From: Linyphia triangularis
Taxonomy: Eukaryota; Arthropoda; Arachnida; Araneae; Linyphiidae
Direction: 5' to 3'
Assembly: GCA_963978545.1 (NCBI GenBank)
Contig: OZ021722.1
Location: forward strand, 16,124,801 to 16,188,800
DNA length: 64,000 nt
Part shown: piece by piece, positions 9,618 through 24,600 of the stretch
Position numbering within the stretch: position 1 is the stretch's first letter
Layout: each line of letters opens with the position of its first letter
The notes under the pieces: model-generated
Databases searched by the model: none
Seen by the model: only the letters and a program-made list of their open reading frames with translations
What the model was told of the DNA's origin: nothing
Program-made: the position numbers and the translations under genes

Positions 9618-12600
9618 GCAATTTTCTCGAAAATACAATTCCTTATTGAAATCACATGGCGGACTATTCAATGAATAATTGTTCAAAAATTAAAATTTTC
9701 AAAATTTTTTCCCGTTTGTGATATTGAAACTTATATATAGGAGAATATCCAATTTCAATTTTATAACACTCACTAAATAAGAAGCGGGTCTATAGTTGGT
9801 TCAAAATGTGCAATTTTCTCAAAAATAAAATTTCACAATTGAAAACAAATGCCGGACTGTTCAATGAATTATTGTTCAAAAAGTAAAATTTTCAAAATTT
9901 GTTCCGGTGTGTGATATTGAAGCTTATATATAGGAGAATCTCCAATTCCAATTTTATAACACTCACTAAATAAGAAGTGGGTCTATAGTTGGTTCAAAAT
10001 GTGCAAATTTCTCAAAAATAAAATTTCCCCATTGAAAACACATGGAGGACTGTTCAATGAATTATTGTTAAAAAAGTGAAATTTTCAAAATTTTTTCCGG
10101 TTTGTGATATCGAAGCTCATATATAGGAGAATCTCGAATTTGAATTTTATAACACTCACTAAATAAGAAGTGAGTCTAAAGTTGTTCCAAAAAGTGCAAT
10201 TATCTAAAAAATAAAATTTCCCCATTGAAAACACATGGCGGACTGTTCAATGAATTATTGTTCAAAAAGTAAAATTTTCAAATTTTTTTCCGGTTTGTGA
10301 TATTGAAGCTCATATAGAGGAGAATCTCGAATTTGAATTTTATAACACTCACTAAATAAGAAGGGGGTCTAAAATTGTTCCAAAAAGTGCAATTTTCTCA
10401 AAAATAAGATTTCTCCATTGGAAACACATGACGGACTATTCAATGAATAATTTTTCAAAAAGTAAAATTTTCAAAATTTGTTCCGGTGTGTGATATTGAA
10501 GCTTATATATAGGAGAATCTCCAATTCCAATTTTATAACACTCACTAAATAAGATGTGTGTCTATAGTTGGTTCAAAATGTGCAAATTTCTCAAAAATAA
10601 AATTTCCCCATTGAAAACGCATGGCGGACTGTTCAATGAATTATTGTTCAAAAAGTAAAATTTTCAAAAATTTTTCCGGTTTGTGATATCGAAGCTCATA
10701 TATAGGAGAATCTCGAATTTGAATTTTATAACACTCACTAAATAAGAAGTGGGTCTAAAGTTGTTCCAAAAAGTGCAATTTTCTCAAAAATGAGATTTCG
10801 CCATTTGAAACACAATACGGACTATTCAATGAATAATTTTTCAAAAAGTAAAATTTTCAAAATTTGTTCCGGTGTGTGATATTGAAGCTTATATATAGGA
10901 GAATCTCCAATTCCAATTTTATAACACTCACTAAATAAGAAGCGGGTCTATAGTTGGTTCAAAATGTGCAATTTTCTCAAAAATAAAATTTCACAATTGA
11001 AAACACATGGCGGACTGTTCAATGAATTATTGTTCAAAAAGTAAAATTTTCAAAATTTGTTCCGGTGTGTGATATTGAAGCTTATATATAGGAGAATCTC
11101 CAATTCCAATTTTATAACACTCACTAAATAAGAAGTGGGTCTATACTTGGTTCAAAATGTGCAATTTTCTCAAAAATAAAATTTCACAATTGAAAACACA
11201 TGGCGGACTGTTCAATGAATTATTGTTCAAAAAGTAAAATTTTCAAAATTTGTTCCGGTGTGTGATATTGAAGCTTATATATAGGAGAATCTCCAATTCC
11301 AATTTTATAACACTCACTAAATAAGAAGTGGGTCTATACTTGGTTCAAAATGTGCAAATTTCTCAAAAATAAAATTTCCCCATTGAAAACACATGGCGGA
11401 CTGTTCAATGAATTATTGTTAAAAAAGTAAAATTTTCAAAATTTTTTCCGGTTTGTGATATCGAAGCTCATATATAGGAGAATCTCGAATTTGAATTTTA
11501 TAACACTCACTAAATAAGAAGTGAGTCTAAAGTTGTTCCAAAAAATGCAATTATCTAAAAAATAAAATTTCCCCATTGAAAACACATGGCGGACTGTTCA
11601 ATGAATTATTGTTCAAAAAGTAAAATTTTCAAATTTTTTTCCGGTTTGTGATATTGAAGCTCATATGGAGGAGAATCTCGAATTTGAATTTTATAACACT
11701 CACTAAATAAGAAGGGGGTCTAAAATTGTTCCAAAAAGTGCAATTTTCTCAAAAATAAGATTTCGCCATTGGAAACACATGACGGACTATTCAATGAATA
11801 ATTTTTCAAAAAGTAAAATTTTAAAAATTTGTTCCGGTGTGTGATATTGAAGCTTATATATAGGAGAATCTCCAATTCCAATTTTATAACACTCACTAAA
11901 TAAGATGTGTGCCTATAGTTGGTTCAAAATGTGCAAATTTCTCAAAAATAAAATTTCCCCATTGAAAACACATGGCGGACTGTTCAATGAATTATTGTTC
12001 AAAAAGTAAAATTTTCAAAATTTTTTCCGGTTTGTGATATTGAAGCTCATATAGAGGAGAATCTCGAATTTGAATTTTATAACACTCACTAAATAAGAAG
12101 GGGGTCTAAAATTGTTCCAAAAAGTGCAATTTTCTCAAAAATAAGATTTCGCCATTGGAAACACATGACGGACTATTCAATGAATAATTTTTCAAAAAGT
12201 AAAATTTTCAAAATTTGTTCCGGTGTGTGATATTGAAGCTTATATATAGGAGAGTCTCTAATTCCAATTTTATAACACTCACTAAATCAGAAGTGGGTCT
12301 AAAGTTTGTCCAAAAAGTGCAATTTTCTCAAAAATAAAATTCCCCCATTGAAAACACACGGCGGACTATTCAATGAATTATTGTTCAAAAAGTAAAATTT
12401 TCAAAATTTTTTTAAGTTTGTGATATTGAAGATTATATATAGGAGAATCTCTAATTCCAATTTTATAACACTCACTAAATACGAAGTGGGTCAAAAGTTG
12501 ATCCTAAAAGTGCAATTTTCTCAAAAGAAAAATTCTCCCCATTGAATTTTTTCCCCCAAAAAGCAATTTTCACGAAAATACAATTTCCTCATTGAAAACA

Positions 12601-15223
12601 CATGGCGAACTATTCAATGAATTATTGTTCAAAAAGAAAAAATTTCAAAATTTTTTCCAGTTTATGATATTGAAGCTTATATATAGGAGAATCTCGAATT
12701 TGAATTTTATAACACTCACTAAATAAGAAGGGGGTCTAAAATTGTTCCAAAAAGTGCAATTTTCTAAAAAATAAAATTTCCCCATTGAAAACACATGGCG
12801 GACTGTTCAATGAACTATTGTTCAAAAAGTAAAATTTTCAAAATTTTTTCCGGTTTGTGATATTGAAGCTCATATATAGGAGAATCTCGAATTTGAATTT
12901 TATAACACTCACTAAATAAGAAGTGGGTCTAAAGTTGTTCCAAAAAGTGCAATTTTCTCAAAAATAAGATTTCGCCATTGGAAACACATGACGGACTATT
13001 CAATGAATAATTTTTCAAAAAGTAAAATTTTCAAAATTTGTTCCGGTGTGTGATATTGAAGCTTATATATAGGAGAATCTCCAATTCCAATTTTATAACA
13101 CTCACTAAATAAGAAGCGGGTCTATAGTTGGTTCAAAATGTGCAATTTTCTCAAAAATAAAATTTCACAATTGAAAACACATGGCGGACTGTTCAATGAA
13201 TTATTGTTCAAAAAGTAAAATTTTCAAAATTTGTTCCGGTGTGTGATATTGAAGCTTATATATAGGAGAATCTCCAATTCCAATTTTATAACACTCACTA
13301 AATAAGAAGTGGGTCTATACTTGGTTCAAAATGTGCAATTTTCTCAAAAATAAAATTTCACAATTGAAAACACATGGCGGACTGTTCAATGAATTATTGT
13401 TCAAAAAGTAAAATTTTCAAAATTTGTTCCGGTGTGTGATATTGAAGCTTATATATAGGAGAATCTCCAATTCCAATTTTATAACACTCACTAAATAAGA
13501 AGTGGGTCTATACTTGGTTCAAAATGTGCAAATTTCTCAAAAATAAAATTTCCCCATTGAAAACACATGGCGGACTGTTCAATGAATTATTGTTAAAAAA
13601 GTAAAATTTTCAAAATTTTTTCCGGTTTGTGATATCGAAGCTCATATATAGGAGAATCTCGAATTTGAATTTTATAACACTCACTAAATAAGAAGTGAGT
13701 CTAAAGTTGTTCCAAAAAGTGCAATTATCTAAAAAATAAAATTTCCCCATTGAAAACACATGGCGGACTGTTCAATGAATTATTGTTCAAAAAGTAAAAT
13801 TTTCAAAATTTTTTCCGGTTAGTGATATTGAAGCTCATATAGAGGAGAATCTCGAATTTGAATTTTATAAAACTCACTAAATAAGAAGGGGGTCTAAAAT
13901 TGTTCCAAAAAGTGCAATTTTCTCAAAAATAAGATTTCGCCATTGGAAACACATGACGGACTATTCAATGAATAATTTTTCAAAAAGTAAAATTTTCAAA
14001 ATTTGTTCCGGTGTGTGATATTGAAGCTTATATATAGGAGAGTCTCTAATTCCAATTTTATAACACTCACTAAATCAGAAGTGGATCTAAAGTTTGTCCA
14101 AAAAGTGCAATTTTCTCAAAAATAAAATTCCCCCATTGAAAACACATGGCGGACTATTCAATGAATTATTGTTCAAAAAGTAAAATTTTCAAAATTTTTT
14201 CAAGTTTGTGATATTGAAGATTATATATAGGAGAATCTCTAATTCCAATTTTATAACACTCACTAAATAAGAAGTGGGTCAAAAGTTGATCCTAAAAGTG
14301 CAATTTTCTCAAAAGAAAAATTCTCCCCATTGAATTTTTTCCCCCAAAAAGCAATTTTCACGAAAATACAATTTCCTCATTGAAAACACATGGCGAACTA
14401 TTCAATGAATTATTGTTCAAAAAGAAAAAATTTCAAAATTTTTTCCAGTTTGTGATATTGAAGCTTATATATAGGAGAATCTCGAATTTGAATTTTATAA
14501 CACTCACTAAATAAGAAGGGGGTCTAAAATTGTTCCAAAAAGTGCAATTTTCTAAAAAATAAAATTTCCCCATTCAAAACACATGGCGGACTGTTCAATG
14601 AACTATTGTTCAAAAAGTAAAATTTTCAAAATTTTTTCCGGTTTGTGATATTGAAGCTCATATAGAGGAGAATCTCGAATTTGAATTTTATAACACTCAC
14701 TAAATAAGAAGGGGGTCTAAAATTGTTCCAAAAAGTGCAATTTTCTCAAAAATAAGATTTCGCCATTGGAAACACATGACGGACTATTCAATGAATAATT
14801 TTTCAAAAAGTAAAATTTTCAAAATTTGTTCCGGTGTTTGATATTGAAGCTTATATATAGGAGAATCTCCAATTCCAATTTTATAACACTCACTGAATAA
14901 GAAGCGGGTCTATAGTTGGTTCAAAATGTGCAATTTTCTCAAAAATAAAATTTCACAATTGAAAACACATGGCGGACTGTTCAATGAATTATTGTTCAAA
15001 AAGTAAAATTTTCAAAATTTGTTCCGGTGTGTGATATTGAAGCTTATATATAGGAGAATCTCCAATTCCAATTTTATAACACTCACTAAATAAGATGTGG
15101 GTCTATAGTTGGTTCAAAATGTGCAAATTTCTCAAAAATAAAATTTCCCCATTGAAAACGCATGGCGGACTGTTCAATGAATTATTGTTCAAAAAGTAAA
15201 ATTTTCAAAATTTTTTCCGGTTT
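9618..15223. repeat. Satellite monomers with a 9-monomer HOR copy
   Basis: Satellite only. From 12099 the sequence repeats the window start at 12,098-bp displacement. The HOR from 12099 to 13886 is 1,788 bp, nine monomers; one c' monomer is absent relative to the first unit. The second unit from 13887 keeps a separate h monomer missing in the first copy, so the two differences cancel in length. Diverged e, b and c monomers fill 9.6-12.1 kb. No genes are seen. Confidence 0.85.
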
Positions 15224-16310
15224 CTGATCATCAATTTGCTCATCAAATATTATTTTAGTACACAATATCGAAGCAATGCTACGTAAAATAAAGCCTCAAA
15301 ACAGTTTCTGAGCGCTTTCGTTTCAAAATTTCAACTTCTCATAGAGCTATTCAAAAATAGTTTTTTTTGCCAAAATTTTGAAATTTGTTTGATTTTTAAT
15401 GTGTTTTTGAATAAAAAAACACAATTTGGAACCATTTGTTAAAAATGAAATTTTCCATTCAAATACACTCAAAACTGAAATATTTCAAGATTTTCGAAAA
15501 ATTGAATTTTTTATTTTTAGAATACTTTTTTTTAATTAAAATTTGTTACAAGAATAACTATAAAACATATATCCAACTGCAATTCGCAATTTGAAAGCAT
15601 TTCAGCAATTTTCTCGAAAATACAATTCTACATTGAAATTACATGGCGGACTATTCAATGAATAATTGTTCAAAAAGTAAAAATTTCAAAATTTGTTCCG
15701 TTTGGTGATATTGAAGCTTATATATAGGAGAATCTCCAATTCCAATTTTATAACACTCACTAAATAAGAAGTGGGTCTATAGTTGGTTCAAAATGTGCAA
15801 TTTTCTCAAAAATAAGATTTCGCCATTGGAAACACATGACGGACTGTTCAATGAATTATTGTTCAAAAAGTAAAATTTTCAAAATTTTTTCCGGTTTGTG
15901 ATATCGAAGCTCATATATAGGAGAATTTCGAATTTGAATTTTATAACACTCACTAAATAAGAAGTGGGTCTAAAGTTGTTCCAAAAAGTGCGATTTTCTC
16001 AAAAATAAGATTTCGCCATTGAAAACACATGACGGACTATTCAATGAATAATTTTTCAAAAAGTAAAATTTTCAAAATTTGTTCCGGTGTGTGATATTGA
16101 AGCTTATATATAGGAGAATCTCCAATTCCAATTTTATAACACTCACTAAATAAGAAGCGGGTCTATAGTTGGTTCAAAATGTGCAATTTTCTCAAAAATA
16201 AAATTTCACAATTGAAAACACATGGCGGACTGTTCAATGAATTATTGTTCAAAAAGTAAAATTTTCAAAATTTGTTCCGGTGTGTGATATTGAAGCTTAT
16301 ATATAGGAGA
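12099..16310. repeat. Second copy of window positions 1-4213
   Basis: Anchors at 1, 241 and 3126 reappear at 12099, 12339 and 15224, all displaced by 12,098 bp. They include the private variant GAAAACACACGGCGG (257 and 12355) and the truncated spacer. The match ends near 4213/16310, where one copy reads GGAGAGTCTCTAATTCC and the other GGAGAATCTCCAATTCC. Confidence 0.8.
15224..15604. repeat. AT-rich spacer element, truncated copy 2
   Basis: Same truncation point (TCCGGTTT/CTGATCATC) and same right end (GCATTTCA/GCAATTTTCTCG) as the copy at 3126. It differs from that copy by a one-base shorter A-run. No coding content is seen. Confidence 0.85.
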
Positions 16311-18264
16311 ATCTCCAATTCCAATTTTATAACACTCACTAAATAAGAAGTGGGTCTATACTTGGTTCAAAATGTGCAATTTTCTCAAAAATAAAATTTC
16401 ACAATTGAAAACACATGGCGGACTGTTCAATGAATTATTGTTCAAAAAGTAAAATTTTCAAAATTTGTTCCGGTGTGTGATATTGAAGCTTATATATAGG
16501 AGAATCTCCAATTCCAATTTTATAACACTCACTAAATAAGAAGTGGGTCTATACTTGGTTCAAAATGTGCAAATTTCTCAAAAATAAAATTTCCCCATTG
16601 AAAACACATGGCGGACTGTTCAATGAATTATTGTTAAAAAAGTAAAATTTTCAAAATTTTTTCCGGTTTGTGATATCGAAGCTCATATATAGGAGAATCT
16701 CGAATTTGAATTTTATAACACTCACTAAATAAGAAGTGAGTCTAAAGTTGTTCCAAAAAGTGCAATTATCTAAAAAATAAAATTTCCCCATTGAAAACAC
16801 ATGGCGGACTGTTCAATGAATTATTGTTCAAAAAGTAAAATTTTCAAAATTTTTTCCGGTTAGTGATATTGAAGCTCATATAGAGGAGAATCTCGAATTT
16901 GAATTTTATAAAACTCACTAAATAAGAAGGGGGTCTAAAATTGTTCCAAAAAGTGCAATTTTCTCAAAAATAAGATTTCGCCATTGGAAACACATGACGG
17001 ACTATTCAATGAATAATTTTTCAAAAAGTAAAATTTTCAAAATTTGTTCCGGTGTGTGATATTGAAGCTTATATATAGGAGAGTCTCTAATTCCAATTTT
17101 ATAACACTCACTAAATCAGAAGTGGATCTAAAGTTTGTCCAAAAAGTGCAATTTTCTCAAAAATAAAATTCCCCCATTGAAAACACATGGCGGACTATTC
17201 AATGAATTATTGTTCAAAAAGTAAAATTTTCAAAATTTTTTCAAGTTTGTGATATTGAAGATTATATATAGGAGAATCTCTAATTCCAATTTTATAACAC
17301 TCACTAAATAAGAAGTGGGTCAAAAGTTGATCCTAAAAGTGCAATTTTCTCAAAAGAAAAATTCTCCCCATTGAATTTTTTCCCCCAAAAAGCAATTTTC
17401 ACGAAAATACAATTTCCTCATTGAAAACACATGGCGAACTATTCAATGAATTATTGTTCAAAAAGAAAAAATTTCAAAATTTTTTCCAGTTTGTGATATT
17501 GAAGCTTATATATAGGAGAATCTCGAATTTGAATTTTATAACACTCACTAAATAAGAAGGGGGTCTAAAATTGTTCCAAAAAGTGCAATTTTCTAAAAAA
17601 TAAAATTTCCCCATTCAAAACACATGGCGGACTGTTCAATGAACTATTGTTCAAAAAGTAAAATTTTCAAAATTTTTTCCGGTTTGTGATATTGAAGCTC
17701 ATATAGAGGAGAATCTCGAATTTGAATTTTATAACACTCACTAAATAAGAAGGGGGTCTAAAATTGTTCCAAAAAGTGCAATTTTCTCAAAAATAAGATT
17801 TCGCCATTGGAAACACATGACGGACTATTCAATGAATAATTTTTCAAAAAGTAAAATTTTCAAAATTTGTTCCGGTGTTTGATATTGAAGCTTATATATA
17901 GGAGAATCTCCAATTCCAATTTTATAACACTCACTGAATAAGAAGCGGGTCTATAGTTGGTTCAAAATGTGCAATTTTCTCAAAAATAAAATTTCACAAT
18001 TGAAAACACATGGCGGACTGTTCAATGAATTATTGTTCAAAAAGTAAAATTTTCAAAATTTGTTCCGGTGTGTGATATTGAAGCTTATATATAGGAGAAT
18101 CTCCAATTCCAATTTTATAACACTCACTAAATAAGATGTGGGTCTATAGTTGGTTCAAAATGTGCAAATTTCTCAAAAATAAAATTTCCCCATTGAAAAC
18201 GCATGGCGGACTGTTCAATGAATTATTGTTCAAAAAGTAAAATTTTCAAAATTTTTTCCGGTTT
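15605..18264. repeat. Satellite monomers between truncated spacers 2 and 3
   Basis: Monomers only, forming most of one unit of the 3,041-bp duplication. It includes a 244-bp monomer (marker near 17369) and an HOR stretch c'-c-d-e-f-g-h-e-b-c. No genes are seen. Confidence 0.85.
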
Positions 18265-18645
18265 CTGATCATCAATTTGCTCATCAAATATTATTTTAGT
18301 ACACAATATCGAAGCAATGCTACGTAAAATAAAGCCTCAAAACAGTTTCTGAGCGCTTTCGTTTCAAAATTTCAACTTCTCATAGAGCTATTCAAAAATA
18401 GTTTTTTTTGCCAAAATTTTGAAATTTGTTTGATTTTTAATGTGTTTTTGAATAAAAAAACACAATTTGGAACCATTTGTTAAAAATGAAATTTTCCATT
18501 CAAATACACTCAAAACTGAAATATTTCAAGATTTTCGAAAAATTGAATTTTTTATTTTTAGAATACTTTTTTTTAATTAAAATTTGTTACAAGAATAACT
18601 ATAAAACATATATCCAACTGCAATTCGCAATTTGAAAGCATTTCA
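18265..18645. repeat. AT-rich spacer element, truncated copy 3
   Basis: Truncated spacer with the same ends as copies 1 and 2. It keeps AAAAATTTCAAAAT in the adjoining monomer near 18719, a variant shared with 3583 and 15678 but changed in the copy after 30201. Confidence 0.85.
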
Positions 18646-21600
18646 GCAATTTTCTCGAAAATACAATTCTACATTGAAATTACATGGCGGACTATTCAAT
18701 GAATAATTGTTCAAAAAGTAAAAATTTCAAAATTTGTTCCGTTTGGTGATATTGAAGCTTATATATAGGAGAATCTCCAATTCCAATTTTATAACACTCA
18801 CTAAATAAGAAGTGGGTCTATAGTTGGTTCAAAATGTGCAATTTTCTCAAAAATAAGATTTCGCCATTGGAAACACATGACGGACTGTTCAATGAATTAT
18901 TGTTCAAAAAGTAAAATTTTCAAAATTTTTTCCGGTTTGTGATATCGAAGCTCATATATAGGAGAATTTCGAATTTGAATTTTATAACACTCACTAAATA
19001 AGAAGTGGGTCTAAAGTTGTTCCAAAAAGTGCGATTTTCTCAAAAATAAGATTTCGCCATTGAAAACACATGACGGACTATTCAATGAATAATTTTTCAA
19101 AAAGTAAAATTTTCAAAATTTGTTCCGGTGTGTGATATTGAAGCTTATATATAGGAGAATCTCCAATTCCAATTTTATAACACTCACTAAATAAGAAGCG
19201 GGTCTATAGTTGGTTCAAAATGTGCAATTTTCTCAAAAATAAAATTTCACAATTGAAAACACATGGCGGACTGTTCAATGAATTATTGTTCAAAAAGTAA
19301 AATTTTCAAAATTTGTTCCGGTGTGTGATATTGAAGCTTATATATAGGAGAGTCTCTAATTCCAATTTTATAACACTCACTAAATCAGAAGTGGGTCTAA
19401 AGTTTGTCCAAAAAGTGCAATTTTCTCAAAAATAAAATTCCCCCATTGAAAACACATGGCGGACTATTCAATGAATTATTGTTCAAAAAGTAAAATTTTC
19501 AAAATTTTTTCAAGTTTGTGATATTGAAGATTATATATAGGAGAATCTCTAATTCCAATTTTATAACACTCACTAAATAAGAAGTGGGTCAAAAGTTGAT
19601 CCTAAAAGTACAATTTTCTCAAAAGAAAAATTCTCCCCATTGAATTTTTTCCCCCAAAAAGCAATTTTCACGAAAATACAATTTCCTCATTGAAAACACA
19701 TGGCGAACTATTCAATGAATTATTGTTCAAAAAGAAAAAATTTCAAAATTTTTTCCAGTTTGTGATATTGAAGCTTATATATAGGAGAATCTCGAATTTG
19801 AATTTTATAACACTCACTAAATAAGAAGGGGGTCTAAAATTGTTCCAAAAAGTGCAATTTTCTAAAAAATAAAATTTCCCCATTCAAAACACATGGCGGA
19901 CTGTTCAATGAACTATTGTTCAAAAAGTAAAATTTTCAAAATTTTTTCCGGTTTGTGATATTGAAGCTCATATAGAGGAGAATCTCGAATTTGAATTTTA
20001 TAACACTCACTAAATAAGAAGGGGGTCTAAAATTGTTCCAAAAAGTGCAATTTTCTCAAAAATAAGATTTCGCCATTGGAAACACATGACGGACTATTCA
20101 ATGAATAATTTTTCAAAAAGTAAAATTTTCAAAATTTGTTCCGGTGTTTGATATTGAAGCTTATATATAGGAGAATCTCCAATTCCAATTTTATAACACT
20201 CACTGAATAAGAAGCGGGTCTATAGTTGGTTCAAAATGTGCAATTTTCTCAAAAATAAAATTTCACAATTGAAAACACATGGCGGACTGTTCAATGAATT
20301 ATTGTTCAAAAAGTAAAATTTTCAAAATTTGTTCCGGTGTGTGATATTGAAGCTTATATATAGGAGAATCTCCAATTCCAATTTTATAACACTCACTAAA
20401 TAAGATGTGGGTCTATAGTTGGTTCAAAATGTGCAAATTTCTCAAAAATAAAATTTCCCCATTGAAAACGCATGGCGGACTGTTCAATGAATTATTGTTC
20501 AAAAAGTAAAATTTTCAAAATTTTTTCCGGTTTGTGATATCGAAGCTCATATATAGGAGAATCTCGAATTTGAATTTTATAACACTCACTAAATAAGAAG
20601 TGGGTCTAAAGTTGTTCCAAAAAGTGCAATTTTCTCAAAAATAAGATTTCGCCATTGGAAACACATGACGGACTATTCAATGAATAATTTTTCAAAAAGT
20701 AAAATTTTCAAAATTTTTTCCGGTTTGTGATATTGAAGCTCATATATAAAAGAATCTCGAATTTGAATTTTATAACACTCACTAAATAAGAAGTGGGTCT
20801 AAAGATGTTCCAAAAAGTGCAATTTTCTCAAAAATAAGATTTCGAAATTGGAAACACATGACGGACTATTCAATGAATAATTTTTCAAAAAGTAAAATTT
20901 TCAAAATTTGTTCCGGTGTGTGATATTGAAGCTTATATATAGGAGAACCTCCAATTCCAATTTTATAACACTCACTAAATAAGAAGCGGGTCTATAGTTG
21001 GTTCAAAATGTGCAATTTTCTCAAAAGTAAAATTCCCCACATTGAATTTTTTCCCCCAAAAAGCAATTTTCACGAAAATAAAATTCCCCCATTGAAAACA
21101 CATGGCGAAATATTCAATGAATTATTGATCAAAAAGTAAAATTTTCCAAAATTTTTCCCTTTTTTTATATTGAAGCTCATATATAGGAGAATCTCCAATT
21201 CAAATTTTATAACACTCACTAAATAAGAAGTGTGTCTAAAGTTGGTCCAAAAAGCAATTTTCACGAAAATAAAATTCCCTCATTGAAAACACATGGCGGA
21301 CTATTCAATGAATTATTGTTCAAAAAGTAAACTTTTCAAAATTTTTTCCCGTTTTTGATATTGAAGCTTATATATAGGAGAATCTCTAATTCCAATTTTA
21401 TAACACTCACTAAATAAGAAGTGGGTTTAAAGATGGTCCAAAAAATGCAATTTTCTCAAAAGTAAAACTCCAGAATTGAAAACACATGGCGGACTTTTCA
21501 ATGAATTATTGTTCAAAAAGTAAAATTTTCAAAATTGTTCCCATTTTTTATATTGAAGCTCATACATAAGAAAATCTCCAATTCGAATTTTATAACACTC

Positions 21601-24600
21601 ACTAAATAAGAAGTGGGTCTAAATATGGTCCAAAAAGCAATTTTCTCGAAAATACAATTCCCTCATTGAAAACACATGGCGGACTATTCAATAAATTATT
21701 GTTCAAAAAGTAAAATTTTCAAAATTTTTTCCCGTTTGTGATATTGAAGCTTATATATAGGAGAGTCTCTAATTCCAATTTTATAACACTCACTAAATCA
21801 GAAGTGGGTCTAAAGTTTGTCCAAAAAGTGCAATTTTCTCAAAAATAAAATTCCCCCATTGAAAACCCATTGCGGACTGTTCAATGAATTATTGTTAAAA
21901 AAGTAAAATTTTCAAAATTTTTTCCGGTTTGTGATATTGAAGCTTATATATAGGAGAATATCCAATTTCAATTTTATAACACTCACTAAATAAGAAGTGG
22001 GTCTAAAGTTGTTCCAAAAAGTGCAATTTTCTAAAAAATAAAATTTCCCCATTGAAAACACATGGCGGAATGTTCAATGAATTATTGTTCAAAAAGTAAA
22101 ATTTTCAAAATTTTTTCCGGTTTGTGATATTGAAGCTCATATAGAGGAGAATCTCGAATTTGAATTTTATAACACTCAGTAAATAAGAAGTGGGTCTAAA
22201 GTTGTTCCAAAAAGTGCAATTTTCTCAAAAATAAGATTTCGCCATTGGAAACACATGACGGACTATTCAATGAATAATTTTTCAAAAAGTAAAATTTTAA
22301 AAATTTGTTCCGGTGTGTGATATTGAAGCTTATATATAGGAGAATCTCCAATTCCAATTTTATAACACTCACTGAATAAGAAGCGGGTCTATAGTTGGTT
22401 CAAAATGTGCAATTTTCTCAAAAATAAAATTTCACAATTGAAAACACATGGCGGACTGTTCAATGAATTATTGTTCAAAAAGTAAAATTTTCAAAATTTT
22501 TTCTGGTTTGTGATATTGAAGCTTATATATAGGAGAATCTCCAATTCCAATTTTATAACAGTCACTAAATAAGATGTGGGTCTATAGTTGGTTCAAAATG
22601 TGCAAATTTCTCAAAAATAAAATTTCCCCATTGAAAACACATGGCGGACTGTTCAATGAATTATTGTTCAAAAAGTAAAATTTTCAAAATTTTTTCCGGT
22701 TTGTGATATCGAAGCTCATATATAGGAGAATCTCGAATTTGAATTTTATAACACTCACTAAATAAGAAGTGTGTCTAAAGGTGTTCCAAAAAGTGCAATT
22801 TTCTCAAAAATAAGATTTCGCCATTGGAAACACATGACGAACTATTCAATGAATAATTTTTCAAAAAGTAAAATTTTCAAAATTTGTTCCGGTGTGTGAT
22901 ATTGAAGCTTATATATAGGAGAATCTCCAATTCCAATTTTATAACACTCACTAAATAAGAAGCGGGTCTATAGTTGGTTCAAAATGTGCAATTTTCTCAA
23001 AAATAAAATTTCACAATTGAAAACACATGGCGGACTGTTCAATGAATTATTGTTCAAAAAGTAAAATTTTCAAAATTTGTTCCGATGTGTGATATTGAAG
23101 CTTATATATAGGAGAATCTCCAATTCCAATTTTGTAACACTCACTAAATAAGAAGTGGGTCTATACTTGGTTCAAAATGTGCAATTTTCTCAAAAATAAA
23201 ATTCCCCCATTGAAAACACATGGCGGACTGTTCAATGAATTATTTTTCAAAAAGTAAAATTTTCAAAAATTTTTCCGGTTTGTGATATTGAAGCTCATAT
23301 ATAAGAGAATCTCGAATTTGAATCTTATAACACTCACTAAATAAGAAGTGGGTCTAAAGATGTTCCAAAAAGTGCAATTTTCTCAAAAATAAGATTTCGA
23401 AATTGGAAACACATGACGGACTATTCAATGAATAATTTTTCAAAAAGTAAAATTTTCAAAATTTGTTCCGGTGTGTGATATTGAAGCTTATATATAGGAG
23501 AATCTCCAATTCCAATTTTATAACACTCACTAAATAAGAAGCGGGTCTATAGTTGGTTCAAAATGTGCAATTTTCTCAAAAGTAAAATTCCACACATTGA
23601 ATTTTTTCCCCCAAAAAGCAATTTTCACGAAAATACAATTCCCCAATTGAAAACACATGGCGAAATATTCAATGAATTATTGATCAAAAAGTAAAATTTT
23701 CCAAAATTTTTCCCTTTTTTTATATTGAAGCTCATATATAGGAGAATCTCCAATTCAAATTTTATAACACTCACTAAATAAGAAGTGTGTCTAAAGTTGG
23801 TCCAAAAAGCACTTTTCACGAAAATAAAATTCCCTCATTGAAAACACATGGCGGACTATTCAATGAATTATTGTTCAAAAAGTAAAATTTTCAAAATTTT
23901 TTCACGTTTTTGATATTGAAGCTTATATATAGGAGAGTCTCTAATTCCAATTTTATAACACTCACTAAATCAGAAGTGGGTCTAAAGTTTGTCCAAAAAG
24001 TGCAATTTTCTCAAAAATAAAATTCCCCCATTGAAAACACATGGCGGACTATTCAATGAATTATTGTTCAAAAAGTAAAATTTTCAAAATTTTTTCAAGT
24101 TTGTGATATTGAAGATTATATATAGGAGAATCTCTAATTCCAATTTTATAACACTCACTAAATAAGAAGTGGGTCTAAAGTTGATCCAAAAAGTGCAATT
24201 TTCTCAAAAGAAAAATTCCGCCCATTGAATTTTTTCCCCCAAAAAGCAATTTTCACGAAAATACAATTTCCTCATTGAAAACACATGGCGAACTATTCAA
24301 TGAATTATTGTTCAAAAAGAAAAAATTTCAAAATTTTTTCCAGTTTGTGATATTGAAGCTTATATATATAGGAGAATCTATAATTCCAATTTTATAACAC
24401 TCACTAAATAAGAATTGGGTCTAAAATTGGTCCAAAAAGGTCAATTTTCTCAAAAGTAAAATTCCCCCATTGAAAACACATGGCGAAATATTCAATGAAT
24501 TATTGATCAAAAAGTAAAATTTTCCAAAATTTTTACCTTTTTTTATATTGAAGCTCATATATAGGAGAATCTCCAATTCAAATTTTATAACACTCACTAA

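Larger units (their letters stand above)
13200..19330. repeat. 3,041-bp tandem duplication containing truncated spacers
   Basis: Two direct copies lie at about 13.2-16.3 and 16.3-19.3 kb. The anchor TATAGGAGAA at 13261 recurs at 16302, and the spacer start CTGATCATC at 15224 recurs at 18265, both displaced by 3,041 bp. The same d monomer with TTAGTGATATTG and the same AAAACTCACTAAAT variant occur in both copies (near 13830 and 16870). After the second copy the sequence rejoins the path seen at 4214. Exact ends are blurred because they fall inside matching monomers. Confidence 0.8.
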
